DNA from: Hetaerina americana
Taxonomy: Eukaryota > Arthropoda > Insecta > Odonata > Calopterygidae
DNA length: 64,000 nucleotides
Direction: 5' to 3'
NCBI GenBank assembly: GCA_022747635.1
Contig: JAKTNV010000006.1
Coordinates: forward strand, 62,821,090-62,885,089
The notes under the pieces are model-generated. The model did not search any database. It was not told where the DNA came from and was given only the letters and a program-made list of their open reading frames with translations. Position 1 is the stretch's first letter. Every line of letters starts with the position of its first letter. Both the position numbers and the translations under genes were made by a program. Below, piece by piece: positions 23,448-34,373 of the stretch.

Positions 23448-24258
23448 ATTCAAATGCAGGTTCCGGTGGGAGAGGATCTGAGGTGAGATCAAGTTTTTAA
23501 GTAATCACTCGATTGGTTTACTAATTCGATTACAGATTCGGTTGTATTTTCTCAGAAACACATTCGCCATGGTCGGATCGAGCCGTGGAACAGGATTAAC
23601 CGTTTGATCGACCTTCTTTTAAATTGATCATTGAACTCTTGATATCCCTTATTAGAGTATATCAGTTGCCGTCGTAAATTATTTCACAAATGTCAAAATT
23701 ATTACTTTCGAGGAAAAGGTCCTATTACAAATGGTGAAAATCATTTAATATATTACAATCTAAAAATAGCAGAAATCTGAGAAAGAAAAATGAGGACTCG
23801 TTACGGAGAAGAAAGGAATAAAAACGATTACACCTGGTCGAATTGAAAATAAAAATGGAAGAAAAAGCGATCGATTGCGGAATGTAGAAAACTGCCATAG
23901 AAAAGGAACTTTAAGCGGCGATTGCAAAGTATGCATGTAAAAAATACAAAAATGTACTGCGATAAAAAAATAGACCCTTATATCTTTTCATTTTTGCATT
24001 TGTTGGTCAGATATTTGTAGTTATCCAAGTACGCTTTACGCTAAAGTACTGTTCCAGTCAGATTTAATTTCCTATGATTCATTTTGAGAATCTTTACTCA
24101 GGGATTTCAGAAACTCTCTGGTTTACGCGAGTACTATGGGAAAGAATATCTGCTTATAGATAATGTATTTCAAACTCGAATATCATCAGCATTAATTTAC
24201 GCTTATCCACAAAAAAATAACAGATGTTTAAAAATAAAGTTATATAAGCTTGAAAAAG
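23448..24258. other. Spacer, no gene seen
   Basis: No recognised gene or repeat apart from short AT-rich frames. Confidence 0.5.
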
Positions 24259-24535
24259 AATTGCGGTAGTCTGGTAGATAGGGTAGAGCGTTGGACTGCT
24301 GACCGAAGGGCCCGAGTTCAATTCCCAGGCACGCGACTCTGGGCGCTCTCAGCTCCATCCATGTTGTGTTATTCTTCGGGTACTAGATATTCCTGGGAAA
24401 CCATAACCGGCACAGGGAAAGGAACTGGCCTCCCTATCCTGATGCTTGAATTTCACACGACGTCGGGTTTAGTGCTGGGTGAACTCTACCATCACCTAAC
24501 AAACCGACCTTCGGGTTGATAACTGTGTTTGTGGT
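24259..24535 (+). repeat. SINE-A copy (tRNA-derived SINE)
   Basis: The tRNA-like head begins 'ttgcggtagtctggtagata' and runs through 'gggtagagcgttggactgct' and a B-box 'gagttcaattccca'. The body then matches the copy at 27453, including 'cctgggaaaccataaccggc' and the closing 'accttcgggttgataactgt'. A few extra bases interrupt the A-box region. Such SINEs are transcribed by RNA polymerase III and moved by a LINE. Confidence 0.85.
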
Positions 24536-27365
24536 TTTTTTATCTAACTTAAACTCAACTGATGTGTAAATATAACTTCTTGTGTGCGGTGCGTTTTTTT
24601 TCAAATTCATAGACACAACGCTACCTTTAAGAGATGAGGATATAGGCTGAAAATAAAATCAGTTTTGTCAAAATTTCGAGACGGATTAAATCGGTATCTC
24701 TCATCAACTTTGCGGCGCAGAACATTAATCAAGTCCGCCGTATTTTATTAAAAATATTTGTACCTAGATCCCAAGTAATGGTAGTTCAACGTTAGATGGA
24801 ATCCCCTTAACCAAACATTGAAAATCAAATTTCTGTGTCACTTAAAGTCTGAGTTTGAATATTACCATAGCCATCAAACCATAAGTAAGTTCGATAACTG
24901 GTGATAGGGTACACACCGTACTCTCTATCCAGCGTGTAAATATTGAGCGTCGGGGAAAGCGGCTAACTCCATTCCCTATGTTGCCTGAAATTTACCGTTT
25001 CGGTGCATTTGGAACTAAGTATTCAGGGTTTATCTCCTAGAGTTGAACCCAAGGCTACCTCTTCCGAAGCTCACTTCAGTATTCACTGAAAAAGTCGGCT
25101 AGCTATGTGCATTTATAATGACAATATAAACCTCCTTTAAACTATTAAAATCCTAACCCCTAACATTCAACAATTTTATAAAACACTAATAAATATACAT
25201 AAAATGTGATGAGTGCAGATACACTAAAAAATTACAATGTATAACTTATATACTTAATAATACTAAGTTCTCGTCTAATTATATTTACTATTAGCTATTT
25301 TTTTCAGGATTTTCAGAATTTTCCGAAAGTCAAAATACTTATTTAATCTTGCTGGCATGTAAAAATGCCATTGAACAACGACACAGCTGAAATTTAAGCA
25401 TGGGAGCGAAAGTAGTTAGGCACGGCCCCTTTCAAGGTTGCCATAGATAAGACTAAAATAATAAAAGGAATATCTAATCTTTCAAATGGGACACAGCATT
25501 AAGACGCATTTTTTTACGACGGCTAGATGATTTAAGTCGGCAGGTTAAAGGTAGGAATATCAGACATTAGGGAGACCTTTTTCTCCCATGGCCATCTTCT
25601 TTGTCCTCTTGTATATTAATCGGTTATATGTGCGTAGGCATTGTTTTGTGTGCGTGTGTAAATTGGCATCTTCAACTCTAAGGCATAAAATTGATCAAAA
25701 AAAGAGAACAATATTAAACTCAGCTTCAACGGGTCTTGGAAGACCACGCAAAATCTGAGTGTCAACAGACAAGTTTTATTATCCAATCATATTACGGGTA
25801 AATAGAAAGAATATTTTGGCACTAGTGCGTTTTATAAAAGAGCTTTCCCTTTCACTGAAGAGATCAAGAGGCATTTTTTGGTCAATCATTCTCTTCGTAA
25901 TCTCCTTTAGTAGTATTGTACCCAAAGGATACATAGCAGCTCCATTTCCCTCGGCTAATAATTAATATAAACCTTTGAGTTATTTTTCGAAAATGCCCAC
26001 TCACAGCCCCATAAATATTCCGCGACTTTAAGACCTTCGCCTGGCGGGCTCATTTATCAATCGCTATAGTTTTTTCGCAAAATATGTATTTACTTCCATT
26101 TAGGCTACAACCAGTGGTCAGCAAGGGTGACACACACGACACAGCCGCTCATTAGTTCTACGTTCCCTGATAACCAGCTTGAGAAAGATCTCAAAAAGCA
26201 AAAGGTTTCCAAAGAGGAAATAAGAAAGTTGGGTCACATTAACGGAGAAAAATGAATGAAAAAAACATTTTATATTGAAAAAAAGAATCATGTCCAATCA
26301 CATTGGGTTGAAACAAACTTCTTGTTTGGGAGTAATTAGAAGAAATACGTTCAGATTGATCGTCTAAAATATTTAACCAAAATAATGGTTTATATTTGAG
26401 TGAGGAAGTAGTAAAATGATCAGCCAATCAAATCAAAATCAAATACCCGATTATCTTCCACTTTAATGTGAGTAGGAACAGGTTTGATACCAAAAAGGTC
26501 TTGGAGGAAAAGGATCAGCCCTTTTTCTTCATAAAATGCAAAGTCCCTTTCTCATTGAGGGAAGGGACCTATTAGTACGGGAAATAGGTAGGCGTATATA
26601 TTTTATGTAACCTCTTTAACCCTATGTTCCTATTTAAAATACCGAAAACTTCTCACGGTTGATGGATGGATGATTTTAAGGTAGCCAAAAACCTCCATAT
26701 GAGAATTGAGCAATATTCATCAGTCACATTTTACCTGATATCAGGAAATAGGAAAACGTATGTCTTATGAGTATCAAACACTTATTCGATTGGTCCATGC
26801 ATAAAGTTTTTATCTTTTTCATTTGTACTAGGACATTTACTCGATCAGTCTGGAATGCATTTCACTCTCTCTCTCTCACCTATACAACTATAACAGTCTT
26901 CATAAGTACATCCGTTCCAACGAACTCCCCTTAACTTTTAATGCTATTTGTAATTTCATAACGAATACTGCATTTTTGTATTGTTCGAATATTCAACGGT
27001 TATCCAAAGGTTTTAGAAATACTTTACTCCTCTGTTCAACTTAATGGAATTAATGTATTTCACGTTGTTGCCATTAGGAATACCGTACCTTTCAAAAGTT
27101 TTTTAATTGTTTAAGATTTTGGTGGCAATGCCTACAAAAGCTGATGTCATTACCATAAAAGATGTTTACAGATATTCAAGGATTTTCACAATTAGCTTCT
27201 ATTCGTATTCAATGATGGTAAGCAAAGTCCTTTTACAATTATTCAATTCTGCATCTTAAAGGGAAAGTTACCGTTATGGAATACTTTTTGCCATGCCCAC
27301 CGCAACAGTATACTCGTGACCCAAGGTGTGAAAGGCCATTTTAAAATTTTTATTTTCATAAATGA

Positions 27366-27369
<4 letters not shown>
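24536..27369. other. Spacer, no gene seen
   Basis: AT-rich. A short (TC)n run occurs near 26863-26876. No gene or repeat family is recognised. Confidence 0.5.

Positions 27370-27452
<83 letters not shown>
27370..27452. repeat. (TA)n microsatellite
   Basis: About 83 bp of uninterrupted TA immediately before a SINE-A copy. Confidence 0.95.
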
Positions 27453-27454
<2 letters not shown>

Positions 27455-27722
27455 GGGTCGCGGTAGTCCAGTGGGTAGAGCGTTGGACTGCTGACCGGAG
27501 GGTCCTGGGTTCGATTCCCGGGCAAAGCACTCTGGGCACCTGCAGCTCCACCCAAGCTAAAGTGATTTTTCGGGTACCAGGTCCTCCTGGGAAACCATAA
27601 CCGGCACAGGGAAAGGAACTGGCCCCCCTACCCTGATGTGTGAATTTCACGCGCCGTATAGGGCTTAGTACTGGGTGATCTCTACCATCACCTACTAAAC
27701 CGACCTTCGGGTTGATTACTGT

Positions 27723-27727
<5 letters not shown>
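27453..27727 (+). repeat. SINE-A, best copy (tRNA-derived SINE)
   Basis: The head 'gtcgcggtagtccagtgggt' has a good A-box and 'gggttcgattcccg' is an intact B-box. A body of about 200 bp then ends 'accttcgggttgattactgt' and runs into (TA)n. It is flanked on both sides by TA repeats, so the target site duplication cannot be read. Confidence 0.88.
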
Positions 27728-27805
<78 letters not shown>

Positions 27806-27812
27806 TATATGT

Positions 27813-27862
<50 letters not shown>
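27725..27862. repeat. (TA)n tract with an internal 'gtttgaat' unit
   Basis: TA repeats interrupted at 27801-27820 by 'aaatatatatgtttgaatat'. The inverse, 'atattcaaac', stands at the right end, so the repeat itself is palindromic and forms the tail of the adjoining minus-strand SINE-B copy. Confidence 0.85.
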
Positions 27863-27866
<4 letters not shown>

Positions 27867-28269
27867 ACACGAAATCCCGCCAAACGGCGAATAAATACTC
27901 ATATATACAGAAACAGATATAAGGAAAAGGGATAGGAACACATATAAAGGACGAACACAATAAAGGTGGGGAAGGCGGAATCGAACGGATCACAAGAGTA
28001 AAAATATTTCTTCAACCGGGACTCGAACACCGGATCTTTCCACTTGCCGGCAGGGTAAATCCAGGCTCAGGGTAAATTGACTATCCTCGATAGCTCAAGT
28101 GGTTAAGAGCATCCGCCCGGCAAGTGGAAAGATCCGGTGTTCGAGTCCCGGTTGAGGAAATATTTTTACTCTTGTGATCCGTTCGATTCCGCCTTCCCCA
28201 CCTTTATTGTGTTCGTCCTTTATATGTGTTCCTATCCCTTTTCCTTATATCTGTTTCTGTATATATGAG

Positions 28270-28275
<6 letters not shown>
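27863..28275. mobile_element. SINE-B inverted pair (156-bp palindrome arms)
   Basis: The arms at 27895-28050 and 28117-28272 pair with one mismatch seen (near 28010) and no indel; the spacer is 66 bp. The right copy reads forward with a complete tRNA-like head. The left copy reads on the minus strand, starts inside the anticodon arm, and extends further at its 3' end into a tail shared with 3820-3878. TA-rich tails point outward on both sides. SINE-B differs in sequence from SINE-A and SINE-C. Confidence 0.8.
28084..28158 (+). tRNA. tRNA-like head of SINE-B (pseudo-tRNA)
   Basis: The 75-nt cloverleaf has acceptor TCCTCGA/TTGAGGA, D stem GCTC/GAGC, anticodon stem TCCGC/GTGGA with loop CCGGCAA (GGC at the anticodon place, C instead of T before it), and a T arm around 'gttcgagtcccgg' with one weak pair. 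Its place at the head of a repeat argues for a SINE promoter and against a working alanine tRNA. Confidence 0.65.
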
Positions 28276-28300
<25 letters not shown>

Positions 28301-28374
28301 GTATAAATTGTCTCTCAATGTTAACCACAATTGAGACAAAATAAAAAATATGATACACTATTATCCAAGGCAAG

Positions 28375-28580
28375 AATGTTAGGCAAACGAGGAAAGGGTA
28401 GGAATAGGATAGGGATGTTGGATGGTATGAAGGGAGAAATAAACTACACAGAGATCAAGAGGGGCCTGTTGTAGAATAGAATGCTAGGTTATCTTTTTTC
28501 ATGAGTCAAAAATGTTTATTTGGTAGTTGTGTCCATCCTACCTTAACCTGTAGATTGCCTAATAATAACTATCCGAGGAC
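28375..28580 (+). repeat. LINE-B 3' end fragment
   Basis: It matches the end of the copy at 55375: 'aatgttaggcaaacgaggaa', a degraded end of the coding region, then the 3' UTR 'gtccatcctaccttaacctg', 'tagattgcctaataataact'. Confidence 0.85.
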
Positions 28581-30550
28581 CACGTCTTACATTTCTGGCT
28601 AATATAGCTTAATGATCCCAATATGAATCAATCCGTGATGGAAAAGAAAATATTTTGACTGAGAAAGATTGCTTAGTTTGGTTATCAGTTACATCTGAGC
28701 CTGCACTCAGAACTGCATTTGTAAGGTCATCAAAGAGGTTAGGACGGAAACATATTACGCGGTGACAGTTTCTGGTGGTCAAAATTTTTTGAGGATACAT
28801 ATCAAACAATTTTACCAAGGATACACGATGGATCAAAACACTCAGCCACAGCAGAGAGCGTATTGAGAGACAAGCTCGCTAATCTTGTAGTGCGCTCTTT
28901 TTAACGACAGAACCGTCGAACTCCAAAAGTTGCTTATGTTCATAGATGAAATATGGTCATGGTTGGATGCCAAAATGAAGCATTTTGATGACAAATTCCT
29001 GGTAATTACATCATAAAGACCTGTCTGTATGTTCCGATTTTCAGCGTCAGTAGCAACGGACAATAGAATACCTTATCTGGAAGATAACTCTGAGGGTTTT
29101 TTAACGAACTAAGAGAAGACTCATTTGTGTCTCCACCATCCGTGATAAAACGAGCGAGCGAAGAAAATTGTACAAACTTGAAAAAATTCAAAATTATCCC
29201 TAAAAACATTTATTGGAGGCCAGTGCTAAAATAACAATCTTCCCATAGCAAATCAACCAGGGACCTTTATAAATGCACAAAGAAATATGTCTAATGCAGC
29301 AAGTGCCACCTCTGGATGAATGATATTGAAAGAAAAACAAGGGTACTTCTCATAATTCAACTAGGACGCTTCATCAGATTCGCAGCCGGCAAAAATACAC
29401 TATATCTCGGTATAGAACAATAAAAAGAGTTACAAGTGTAATGCAAAGCAAATAAAAGGTTTCGGAAAAACTATTACGTTCTGGAAAAATATTTATCTCG
29501 ACACTGGCGTATTAATTTGAAATCAGAAACTATACAAATACTTTATTGACCAATTCCTGATTTCGCAAAGCAACAAAAATTTAAGGAAACGTTAAAACAT
29601 CTCTCGAGGGAACAGGCAATGAGCTAACAGAAATTGGCGCGGTTGCTCCCTTTGACCGATACAAACGTTGCTGGGGAAATGTTTGAGAGAGCTGCCATGC
29701 AGCGAAGACCGTAGGCGATACGGATGACCACGCAGAGGCCGATCCGTTGGTTGTGGTGAAGGAAAGACTAAGGTCATATTTGCCACGTCAGAGCCTTGGA
29801 TCATTCAAACGACCTCCTCCATTGAGGCAATCGGAGAGCCTATATTCGCTTCCTATATGACTAGGCTATTATCCCTGACAATTGTATCCCTGCCCCGATT
29901 GAAAGATTTTATTTTTTGTTTGATCCATTTTTTTCCTAGATAAAATGCCATAAATAAAGAACCCCAAATCCATTGACTCTTTAAAGCCCGAAGCGGTGAA
30001 GGAAATGAAATGGAATGGAATGAAATATTTTACAACTAAAAGGAGAAAAATTACCCAACTAAACACATACAGAATTTGAATCATTCTTCATTTTACGAGA
30101 TTAATTTTAATTGTTTTTCGTGATATAAATGCACTAGTTTAACTCAATTTTGGTCCCCTCTTAGTACCGCAAAAGTGTTCTTTTCCTTTCACCGTTAATG
30201 AAACATTCATCTATTAATTTACTAATGTGCATTTCTTTCGTTTTCACCGCAAGGCCAAGAACAAACAGATTAGACGGAGATTAAACGAAGAAACGATGCA
30301 GCGATCACAAACAAAAACACACAGAAATACATATAAATGAAACTCACATGTATTCCTTATTTTCAGTGGCAAAACCAGTTTCTTCTTTCCCTAGAAGAAA
30401 GTACTTTGGCCACCAAAATTCGGAATATGTGTGTGTCATTTGTGTTTCCTTGTGTTCTCGTTTAATATCGCTATTTCGTTTCTCCGTTTAAATTATTATT
30501 ATTATACATATGCATATATAGTATATATATGTATATATTTTTTTACACAT
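28581..30550. other. Spacer, no gene seen
   Basis: Several adjoining minus-strand frames (28609-29209 and 29592-29804) are open for 67-75 codons but show no recognisable domain. They do not join through clear splice sites. Otherwise AT-rich. Confidence 0.4.
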
Positions 30551-30551
30551 A

Positions 30552-30552
<1 letters not shown>

Positions 30553-30628
<76 letters not shown>
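30553..30628. repeat. (TA)n microsatellite
   Basis: About 76 bp of TA repeat, directly touching the left arm of a perfect palindrome. Confidence 0.95.
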
Positions 30629-30632
<4 letters not shown>

Positions 30633-30756
30633 ATGGGCTGACACAATATAACACAAATAGAAAAGAATAGACAAGCTCGAACAATTTACTGTGTGAGTGT
30701 TCTTTTAAATGTGTCTATTCTTTTCTATTTGTGTTATATTGTGTCAGCCCATTATT
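30629..30756. repeat. Perfect 45-bp inverted repeat between two (TA)n tracts
   Basis: The arms at 30629-30673 and 30712-30756 are exact reverse complements (motif 'gggctgacacaatataacac'), with a 38-bp loop. The right arm continues about 30 bp ('gtgccgctcgtgtgagtttt') before the next TA tract. The layout (tails out, heads in, TA on both sides) matches the SINE-B pair at 27.9-28.3 kb, but there is no tRNA-like sequence. Confidence 0.85.
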
Positions 30757-30787
30757 GTGCCGCTCGTGTGAGTTTTTCCGTACAATC

Positions 30788-30788
<1 letters not shown>

Positions 30789-30850
<62 letters not shown>
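30789..30850. repeat. (TA)n microsatellite
   Basis: About 62 bp of TA repeat; it also adjoins the 3' tail of the minus-strand LINE-B copy that follows. Confidence 0.95.
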
Positions 30851-30854
<4 letters not shown>

Positions 30855-30867
30855 AACAAATACATAT

Positions 30868-31600
30868 TTGTTTTTTTTTAGTGATCTACCGGTTAAGGTA
30901 GGTTTTGGATGGACATAAATAAATATTTTATAACTCCTAACAAAAAACAATTCAGCAACCTACTCTTCATCAAGTCCCTCTTCATCTCTGAGTACTTCCT
31001 TCCTTCCTTCATCCCGTCCAACGTCCCTATCCTGTTCCTGACCTTTCATCGTTTGCCTAACATTAATTACCTCCTGTATTAGAGCCTTCAACATCCCACT
31101 GTCGATCAGCATGCCCTTCATTCACTTTTCCTGTCTCCTTATGATCTCCTCCAAAAGTTCACTCTCCTCCCCCACCATACCTAGCACTTCCTCATTTGTT
31201 TTCCTTTCGGTCCATTTCACCTACTAAATCCTTACACACACATTTCAAAATCCTCCATTCCACGTCTATAACCCTGCCCCAGTGACCATGTTTCCGCGCT
31301 GTACCTACGCTACGCTTTATATCAAAGTTTTTACGAGTTTTTCATAGCATATTTACTCGGTGTCCCTGCCATTAACTCCCTCCTCCTTGTGAAAGCCTCT
31401 TTGCCTAGCGCAATTCTTCTCCTTACATCCCTACTACTTTGACCGTGTTGGTCCAAAACACTACCGATATACGTAAACTGCTCTACCTGCTCTAGTGTTT
31501 GCCCTCCTATATCAGTGTTTAGCTTCGCCTTTTTCTTTCTGGAAAATCGCATGTTCATTAATTTATTCATGTATAATTTCCTCTCCATTGTTGCAAAATA
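30868..31600 (-). pseudogene. LINE-B C-terminal fragment
   Basis: On the minus strand the piece 31588-31331 reads 'MRFSRKKKAKLNTDIGGQTL' then 'EQVEQFTYIGSVLDQHGQSS', nearly the same as the copy at 55382. The rest, down to the UTR ('ctaccggttaaggtaggttt' on the plus strand), is shifted and broken. It encodes the region after the RT active site. It is 5'-truncated, as most LINE copies are. Confidence 0.85.
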
Positions 31601-32076
31601 GAATAAATAAATAAGAAATTAATTTTATATTCTCTAATTTTAGGTTTCCTGACCCTTCATTATTCGCCGAGTTTTGAATCTCAACGTACAGTATTAATAA
31701 TGCCATTTCACAAAGTGTTTTTCAAGTATTGCTTTCGGTAGCATTGATTCTGAAGTAAAAATAATATTTTACAAACCATATCAATAAAATTCATTAAACG
31801 AAACACGATGCATCGTATCGCAATAAAATATTAATTCATTTTTCCACTCACAGGTCCTTTTTAATTTCCCAGCGTTGAGCTGAATCCACCAACGGGGATT
31901 ATTTTCCAATACGAAGGCTTAAATCAAATGAGTCTCCGATGAATTGTCATCAGCGTTGCAGTTTCAAATTTCTTCTCGTCCTGTAAGAGAATATTTAATT
32001 TTGAGCTTTAGGTTTATTAATAAACAAATATGTTATCCCCAAGTTTATAAGTATTCATATAAAACAAGGTAAAATA
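31601..32076. other. AT-rich spacer
   Basis: Nothing recognised. Confidence 0.5.
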
Positions 32077-32293
32077 ATACTTTTGCACAGATGTTTATTG
32101 GCACGACACGTTTCATCGTATTCCCGCATCTTCAGCTACCAATGGAGTTTGTTACAAAGAGAAAGGATTTCATATTTAGTTATTTAAACTATTTAATGTA
32201 ACCATGCCGAAATTCCATGTTCAATCTTTGTACATGGTGATGAAGCTACACAGTAAGACGCATCGTACCAATTAACGCTTGTGTAAAAGTACT
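32077..32293. repeat. Imperfect palindromic element
   Basis: The left arm, 32077-32137 ('atacttttgcacag' ... 'tattggcacgacacg' ... 'gcatcttcag'), is inversely repeated at 32232-32293 ('gatgaagcta' ... 'catcgtaccaatta' ... 'gtgtaaaagtact') with many mismatches, around a 94-bp centre. Its fold-back design resembles the elements at 46.4, 56.9 and 62.6 kb, though the sequence differs. Confidence 0.55.
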
Positions 32294-32454
32294 ATTGAAT
32301 CTGGGTTTTATTATGAGTACTAGAAACTTCCAGAAATAGTCCTGAAGCAGTTTAGCTTGAACGTGTATGCTTTCAAATAGGGAAACTATAACTGCAAGGT
32401 TGATTGAACTCATTACAACTGCCTGCCAAAGAAAATTATTCATTATTATTATAA
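32294..32454. other. AT-rich spacer
   Basis: Short; nothing recognised. Confidence 0.4.
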
Positions 32455-32975
32455 GTATCAGGTAAACTACGGGTTAGGTAGGTTTATGAATGGACGCAAC
32501 TACCAAATAAATATTTTTTGGCTCCAAACAAAAGATAACCTAACATCCTACCTTACAACAAGTCCCTACTAATCTTTTTTACCACCTGCCTCCCTTCATC
32601 CCACCCAACATCCCTATTCCACTCCTGCCTTTTTCATCTTTTGCTTAACATTTTCCCCTCTACAAAAATCTTCAACATCTCACTGCCGATCAATATGCTT
32701 TTCATCCATTTTTCCTGCCTCATGATTCTTCCAACAATACCCTATCCTAGCTCACCATATATATCACTACCTCATTTGTTTCCCTTTCGGTCCATTTCAC
32801 CTTCTTCACACCCGCATTTCAAAAGCCTCCAATTTTTGTCTACCCTCATTCAGTGACCATGTTCCCGCGTCATACGTAACTATGCTCCATATCAAATTTT
32901 TGAATCATCTTTTCTTGCCATTTTTTTCGACGTCCCTGTCATCAACTCTCTTCTCCTTGCTCATTAATAATTAAA
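32455..32975 (-). pseudogene. LINE-B C-terminal fragment, degraded
   Basis: The plus-strand sequence 'aaactacgggttaggtaggt' begins the inverted 3' UTR. Blocks such as 'catttgtttccctttcggtc' and 'catttcacc' then match 31190-31215 and, inversely, the copy at 55375. Frames are broken throughout. Confidence 0.75.
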
Positions 32976-33799
32976 AAATAAGGGTCAAATTGTTTGAATG
33001 ATCTAAATAGCAGATATTTCAATTTTTTTATTCGCCCTGTAGTCTAAGCCTTATGTATTTTCCGACTGATTAACGTCTAAAGTTAGAAAAGCTTTCGACG
33101 TTCATAAGTCATATCACCTCCGAGAGATTTTCTGGGTTACAAGCATCTTTTAAGCCGGAACGCGAAAAAAATTAGATTTGATCGTGATCTAAAATCAGCC
33201 TCCATTTTACCGGGTGGAAATTCTTTTGGAAAGATGGGGTGGATATTGGAAGCAAGGAACTTTGCCCTTGGGCGGTGATAGTGACCAAATGAGAACATTT
33301 ATTCACAGGGAAGCACCGCTTTGTCACGCGCTGCACTTCACATCTACATAAACGAATGGAATATGTTGTTGCGGCATTTCTCATGGCATTTGTACTTTAA
33401 AATACTCATTATCCTACCCCTGGTTAATTTTTTGAAATCATTAGAATAGTAAATAGAAACAGTAAACTCTTTAAACTTTTATCGGATGGTGGGAATTGAG
33501 TCTGAAGTTATTCAGAGAAAGATGGGTGGTAAGATATATAAGACGACCCCCACCGTGTTCCCTTGTACCAGGTGGAGTGTAGGCATATGTATGAAGTCTA
33601 TTGTATTTGCGAATTGTCCGTCCGGTATGTGAAGAACACTAGTATACCTACTTAAATACCTTTTTGTTGGTGTAGGAATAGCTGCTCACCATGCAGTACT
33701 CGTAATATATGTAGGTATGCTGCATGATTGGAGTTCGATCGCCCCCTTCCCATGCGGTTTTTGGTGAATCGCGGGGTGGCAGGTGCATGAGGAAAAAGA
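32976..33799. other. Spacer, no gene seen
   Basis: No recognised gene. A B-box-like 'gagttcgatcgccc' near 33732 may mark an old SINE, but no head or body could be aligned. Confidence 0.4.
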
Positions 33800-33875
33800 G
33801 GGGATATATGTAGAATGGCTGGTGACCCTGCCACGCGTCCTTGCGACGACTTGCGGGATATTATGTAGATGCAGT
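33800..33875 (+). repeat. LINE-A-type 3' end fragment
   Basis: 'gaccctgccacgcgtccttg' followed by a GC-rich hairpin-like block and 'atattatgtagatgcag' corresponds to the LINE-A 3' end at 45281-45345 (CCGCCACACGCCCTTGCGG... then GATGTAG units). Confidence 0.65.
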
Positions 33876-34098
33876 CAAAATTTATATCTTTCAGAATCAC
33901 TGGAAGAAATACAGCTGTTTCTAAACTAGGTCATAGGTGTAGCATACTGAGTAACGCCACGTACGATTACACGTATCGTACTAGTGATAGCTTGCTGTCT
34001 AAGATTATAGCTGAACCTTAAAAATTAGAATATCCACATCATAGTCATATCGTATTCAAGTATTCGTTGGAAAGTCATCCCACTCGGGACATTCGAAC
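33876..34098. other. Spacer
   Basis: Nothing recognised. Confidence 0.4.
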
Positions 34099-34373
34099 GA
34101 ATAACAATTAAAAAGCAAACATTTCAGAGTATAAAAATCATTCACCTTGACCGGGATTCGGACCCGGATACCGCAACGTCCGGTCGAGTGCTTTAGCCAG
34201 TTAAGCTATCGGAGCGTCCACTTAAATTCTGAAATTTAAGGCCTTTCCTAAATCCTGGTCAAGGCGAATGATTTTTACACTCTGAAATTGTTGCATATAA
34301 ATGCACATTAGCGGATGAATCCGCTTAAATTGACTGTTGTGGCATTTCCTGCAGTTTATTTGGAATAACAATT
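34099..34373 (+). mobile_element. SINE-C copy 2, internally deleted, with 11-bp flanking repeats
   Basis: The direct repeat 'gaataacaatt' flanks the unit (34099-34109 and 34363-34373). The left inverted arm holds a whole tRNA-like module on the minus strand (34143-34215). It is followed by the first bases of the same spacer seen in copy 1 ('ttctgaaattt', 'ggcctttcctaaa'). The forward arm resumes only in the 3' part of its tRNA-like module ('tcctggtcaaggcgaatgat'). The tail to 'gcagtttatttggaat' is complete and diverged by scattered substitutions. Confidence 0.78.
34143..34215 (-). tRNA. tRNA-like module of SINE-C copy 2 (pseudo-tRNA)
   Basis: Same fold as the modules at 22981 and 23258, with T arm CCGGG-TCCGAAT-CCCGG. 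The B-box is TCCGAATCC, one base off the usual TTCGAATCC. It is part of a repeat, not a gene. Confidence 0.55.

Noticed and set aside
28084..28158. Functional tRNA-Ala gene (GGC anticodon)
   Set aside because: C at position 33, a weak T-arm pair and placement as the head of a SINE. The GGC anticodon is also not normally used by eukaryotic alanine tRNAs.
33690..33790. SINE head near 'gagttcgatcgccc'
   Set aside because: B-box-like only; could not be aligned to any SINE family in the window.
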